The translations under genes were made by a program, and so were the position numbers. 64,000 nt of DNA from Xylona heveae TC161 (lineage: Eukaryota > Ascomycota > Xylonomycetes > Xylonales > Xylonaceae): assembly GCF_001619985.1 (NCBI RefSeq), contig NW_017264201.1, forward strand, positions 930,001-994,000, given 5' to 3'. Below the pieces are notes generated by a model, which searched no databases, was not told the origin of the DNA, and saw only the letters and a program-made list of their open reading frames with translations. Shown here piece after piece: positions 60,596-64,000 of the stretch. Each line of letters begins with the position of its first letter. Position 1 is the stretch's first letter.

Positions 60596-61585
60596 TTACT
60601 CAACCACCTGCTTGGCAGTGGCCTTGGTATCGGACACAGCGTCCTTGACGCTACTCTCGACCTTGGAGACGGTGGACTCCTCTTGCGTGCGTCGCCAGAG
60701 CATGATGCGCGTGACCTGAGTGATACCGACCAAGGCGAGGAAGAAGTTGACCGCGGCGAGCCTGCGGAATTGTTAGCAAAGGAGATTTCTCTGTGAGATA
60801 CGCTGACGCGATTCGGTGCAAAGTGCACCCAAGGCGCGTTGGAAGTGTAGATGGAAAATACGTACAGAACATTCTTGGGCTTAATGATCAGACACCACCG
60901 GGTCCAGATCATACCAGTTGCCATCAAGGCAATGTTTTGCGTTAAGCTGAGCGCCGAAGCGGGACGGGCGAAGTCACTGATACCGGCGAGGACGAGACCC
61001 CACTTGAAAACTGTCAGCTCAATTGGTTCCATAAAAGAGAATATTATCACGTCGTTCTAAGATCTTGCATTGAGCGCGTCTGAGACGAGCTTTTGGAGGG
61101 GCGAAATGGATATCCCATTCTGGCGCTGAGGGCGTGTCTCAAGGTTCGTAGAGCCTTCCGAAACAAACCCAGTGCGAAGGCGTATCCCGCCGACTCCAGA
61201 AACCCATATCACTATCACCATAGGCCGTCCTTTCAATTGCGGGAAGAGGGAGAAGCGATGGAGATTCAATCGATCGTACCTTCATAACAGGAGCCCTGCA
61301 CGAGGCGGCGTTAGCTATCAGTTACAACAACCGTCGCAGGGGAAAAAAAAATCACCCCAACAGCCAATTGACTTACCAAAAGTGCACAGTCTTAACGCCA
61401 ACAGGGCTGTTCCAAAGACGCTTTGCCAGGCTCTGCTGCTCGGCGCCAGTGGCCTCGGCGGACGACGCGGTGCCCTGGAAGCGTCGGTTCAAGGGTTGGC
61501 GGAAGGGAGAGGCACGGAAGGGACGGGCAGCCTGGAAGTAGCGCCACATGGGGCGGGCAGCTGTTCTCGTAGCGGTAGAAGACAT
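60596..61585 (-). CDS. MPC2: Mitochondrial pyruvate carrier subunit MPC2
   Basis: Subunit of the inner-membrane pyruvate importer, working as a heterodimer with MPC1. Exons 61585-61377, 61295-61280, 61002-60866, 60761-60596 give 175 aa. The first 60 residues are Arg/Ala/Ser-rich and fit a mitochondrial presequence. The carrier core reads LWNSPVGVKTVHFW, APVMKW, GLVLAGISDFARPASALSL, GMIWTRWCLIIKPKNVL and AAVNFFLALVGITQVTRI, all hallmark MPC2 text with three membrane helices. Exon 2 is a 16 nt microexon coding for APVMK. The tail (SVKDAVSDTKATAKQVVE) is hydrophilic and longer than in yeast Mpc2. MPC1 is not in the window. Confidence 0.97.
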
Positions 61586-62957
61586 TATGGATATCGATGA
61601 AGACTGGTAAATAAAGATTTGGGCAAAAGAAGAAAACACGAAGGTGGCGGGTAGCAGTGTAGAATGCTACAATTGAATGTCGTTCGGAATGAGAGGATAA
61701 GGCGGTTTTGCCGTAAAGCTTTCCCTTTGATGGAGAAATGAGGAGTGGAGAGTTTCTGTTATTGATGAATTAGGGAAAGGAAAGTGAAGATGGACAAAAG
61801 TGTTTGGAGGCGGGAGAAAAGATAATCTGCAGGTAGACACAAGAAGTAGTAAGATGGGGCCAAAGTGGGTGGTGGTGGTGGTGGTGGTGGGTGGGTAGGC
61901 ACAGTCAGGGTAGGTTGGTGGGATACCTTGGGTACCTACGTAGGGATCGAATAATCAATAGTCGGACGGAATTTAGTGAGACAAGAGACAAGTAGCAGAA
62001 AAGGGCACACAAAAGAGGCTAAATTCCGTTTAGCTTGTTACTGAGGGGAGAGAGGGAGAGAGCAAGATCGAGGAGAAAGACCAAACCAGGGTAGGAGAGT
62101 AAGCTATCGGACTAACTGCTACGGCTGCCGAAAGTTTGGGTGGGAAAGGAAAAGGATTGGGAAAAGGGCGTAGGCAAGTGGGTGGAGTAGAGTGGGTTTC
62201 GTCGCGCGTGCTTCGGGGGATTGTGCGTGTGTACGGAGTATGTGTGGGCACGAATGAACCAACGGCAGAAAGTCATACAGGTCAGTCATAGCCGAAACTG
62301 ATGAGAAGCCAGACAAATAAGTTACTTATTGTCCGCCTGTTCTGTCCTGGTGGGCGCCAACTGGTGTGGGGAAGTGGAGAAACTACAATTTTTTGTCGAG
62401 GGCGAACGGGCGAAGGGCTCATCACGGACGTAATGATTGACAGGGGGCCGAGTTGTGATTGCAGGTACAGTACAGTTATGTTACTCTTCCGAGTTTAGTT
62501 GAAATTAGTTATTCCTTGTCCCCTCTGCTAAACTGGACATGTCGCCGAGCAACTGTCATTCCCTTGCTGCATTGCAGTTAAAGATACCCGGTCAATCAAT
62601 AATTCCCAGTTAATCCCTACAAAGTACGTCTCGGTGTACTCTACCACTGCTTTCCTCCTCATTGTAGTCGAATCTTGTCAGTTTGAACAGGCAGACGAAA
62701 GCTCTTTAACAGATAAACTCACACTATCTACCCCATTTCCCACTCAACTTCCAGGTACAAATAATATTCATCGAACTTATCGGAGTTAAAATCACGACAG
62801 TCACTACGAACGCCGTACAGCGTTAGCGGCCCGGACTTGGCTATCTCCGATCGGATTACGACAGGCCGGCTAAGCTCCGATTCTCTTCACCTCAATTGGC
62901 CAGGGTTTGGTCATAGGATCTACTGTGGAAATGACAGACATCGACGAGGACGAGGAC

Positions 62958-63002
<45 letters not shown>

Positions 63003-63925
63003 GGGAGCGTGACTGACTTTTCAGTTCCACTGCAACCGACTGGCCAGCTACCAACTATACAGATCCCGCGACATCCGGTACATTGCTAACGTGGCAATGA
63101 CGACGATGTCGATGCTTTTTCATGACAGGTCTCTCTACAGGCGCAACTTTAATTGTGTTTTTGCTTTTGAGAATATCATTAGCACTCGTGGTTATTTTTT
63201 TACATGCCTTGTCGGCACTTCTTCCGAATGACACAATAATCTCCTGACAGTTTACTTTATTTTTCTCTTTTCTCATCTGTCACCGTACAGCTTACTATCC
63301 AGGCGTAAAGCCCACTTGTGACTGCGATTGCAAAACAGAAACAAAATGATTCGACACATTCCATGTCATTCCCTTCTTCCTCTGCCAACTCGCCGTCGGC
63401 GACTCGGCAACCCCAGGGCTTTTCTGGGACTTTGCTGATGAGTAAAGTAGTGCCAAAGTATTTTTTCGCCCGTCAAACTCGACCAGACTACCGCGCCGGT
63501 ACCGGCAGCTAGGCAACTTACTCTTACGCGAAGTTTGATTCGTTGAACTCCAGCTCCGATTCTCTGCCACAATATACATGGAACATGCCGCAAGAATTAT
63601 GCACATCTATGCACAATATCTTATGCACCAAATTATGCATTGATGGGGAAGACCCAAACTGACCAGTACCAATACTAACCGTAAAGGGCAAGTTTCCGCT
63701 CTCACCCCATATTCCTGGGGTTATTCGGGCAGGTGGAGTTGTTATGTGGGTTGTTAGTCGTTGTACGTAGTTGAGGTGCTATTGTAGCTCCGCATTGCTT
63801 CTGACATTCAGCCCAATCTATTCCTCGTCGTTCCAATCTACTACATACTTCTTTCTTATCCAACTCAAATCCTAGCCTCTAGCCATCATTACTACCAATT
63901 GTCTCTCCCTAGTCTACCGTGCAGC
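61586..63925. other. Divergent intergenic region between MPC2 and the complex I B8 gene
   Basis: 2.3 kb with GGTGGT repeats at 61870-61890, a GAT repeat at 62958, and promoter-like pyrimidine-rich DNA in the last 150 bp. ORFs of up to 103 codons (for example 63295-63606 minus) have no support. Confidence 0.5.
62958..63001 (+). repeat. GAT trinucleotide microsatellite
   Basis: Fourteen uninterrupted GAT units plus two bases, preceded by GACGAG variants. It lies in a 60-codon frame that would give a poly-Asp run but has no other coding support. Confidence 0.9.
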
Positions 63926-64000
63926 ATGTCCGGGAAATACGTATTTGTCAAAGGCCTCAAAGAGCTGCGGTTCCACTTTTGCCAGACCTCTGAGCACAGT
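63926..64000 (+). CDS. NADH:ubiquinone oxidoreductase B8 subunit (10.5 kDa), 5' part
   Basis: Only the first 25 codons lie in the window: MSGKYVFVKGLKELRFHF, then CQTSEHS. This matches the N-terminus of the fungal complex I 10.5 kDa / NDUFA2-type subunit, a thioredoxin-fold protein (L51/S25/CI-B8 domain) in the peripheral arm. In fungi the region LRFHFCQTS is characteristic. The gene continues past the right edge. Its start is preceded by a pyrimidine-rich leader with an ACCGTGCAGC context. Confidence 0.85.
   Translation, partial: MSGKYVFVKGLKELRFHFCQTSEHS

Noticed and set aside
62907-63089. 60-codon frame with poly-Asp
   Set aside because: Explained by the GAT microsatellite; no other coding evidence.

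Overview
The window is nuclear DNA of a filamentous ascomycete, most likely a Eurotiomycete close to Aspergillus, Penicillium or Talaromyces. The reasons are short GT-AG introns of about 48-200 nt in nearly every gene, Aspergillus-like proteins such as malate synthase AcuE, the MADS factor McmA and a Dnf1-type flippase, genes on both strands without operons, and an intron-containing nuclear tRNA-Ile. I resolved exon structures by hand from splice signals and frame continuity; every CDS entry below is an exon-joined model, not a single open frame.

Left end (1-8.5 kb), accessory-looking: an orphan WD40-like fragment, an intact STAND-type N-terminal-domain plus ankyrin-repeat gene, a small Cys-rich protein gene on the same strand, orphan exon-like ORFs, and a collinear duplication about 3.6 kb apart that left a decayed copy of the Cys-rich gene's 3' end behind the ankyrin gene. 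This is the least ordinary part of the window.

Centre (8.5-36.3 kb), mostly conserved housekeeping: a large low-complexity fungal protein of unknown role, the Sen1 R-loop/termination helicase, tRNA-Ile(AAT), a Dnf1-type P4-ATPase, a HEAT-like protein that begins with an ITDFF motif, V-ATPase subunit E and a NIPA-type magnesium transporter. An unassigned, exon-like stretch lies at 28.5-29.2 kb.

Arsenite module (36.7-40.3 kb): an ACR3 arsenite exporter with an unusual Pro/Thr-rich loop, divergent from a bZIP factor across a 592 bp shared promoter. The layout resembles the yeast ARR1-ARR3 pair.

Right part (41.6-64 kb): McmA, malate synthase with a peroxisomal AKL tail, CBP4 (bc1 assembly), a Skt5/Chs4-like chitin synthase activator with SEL1 repeats and a CVVM prenylation box, acyl-protein thioesterase, mitochondrial pyruvate carrier MPC2, and the start of the complex I B8 subunit gene at the window edge. 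Three of these (CBP4, MPC2, B8) are small mitochondrial inner-membrane proteins within about 15 kb. Intergenic and intronic DNA is rich in homopolymers (A38, C31, T-run with a 10-N gap) and in purine or pyrimidine tracts. I see no intact transposon, rRNA or CRISPR.
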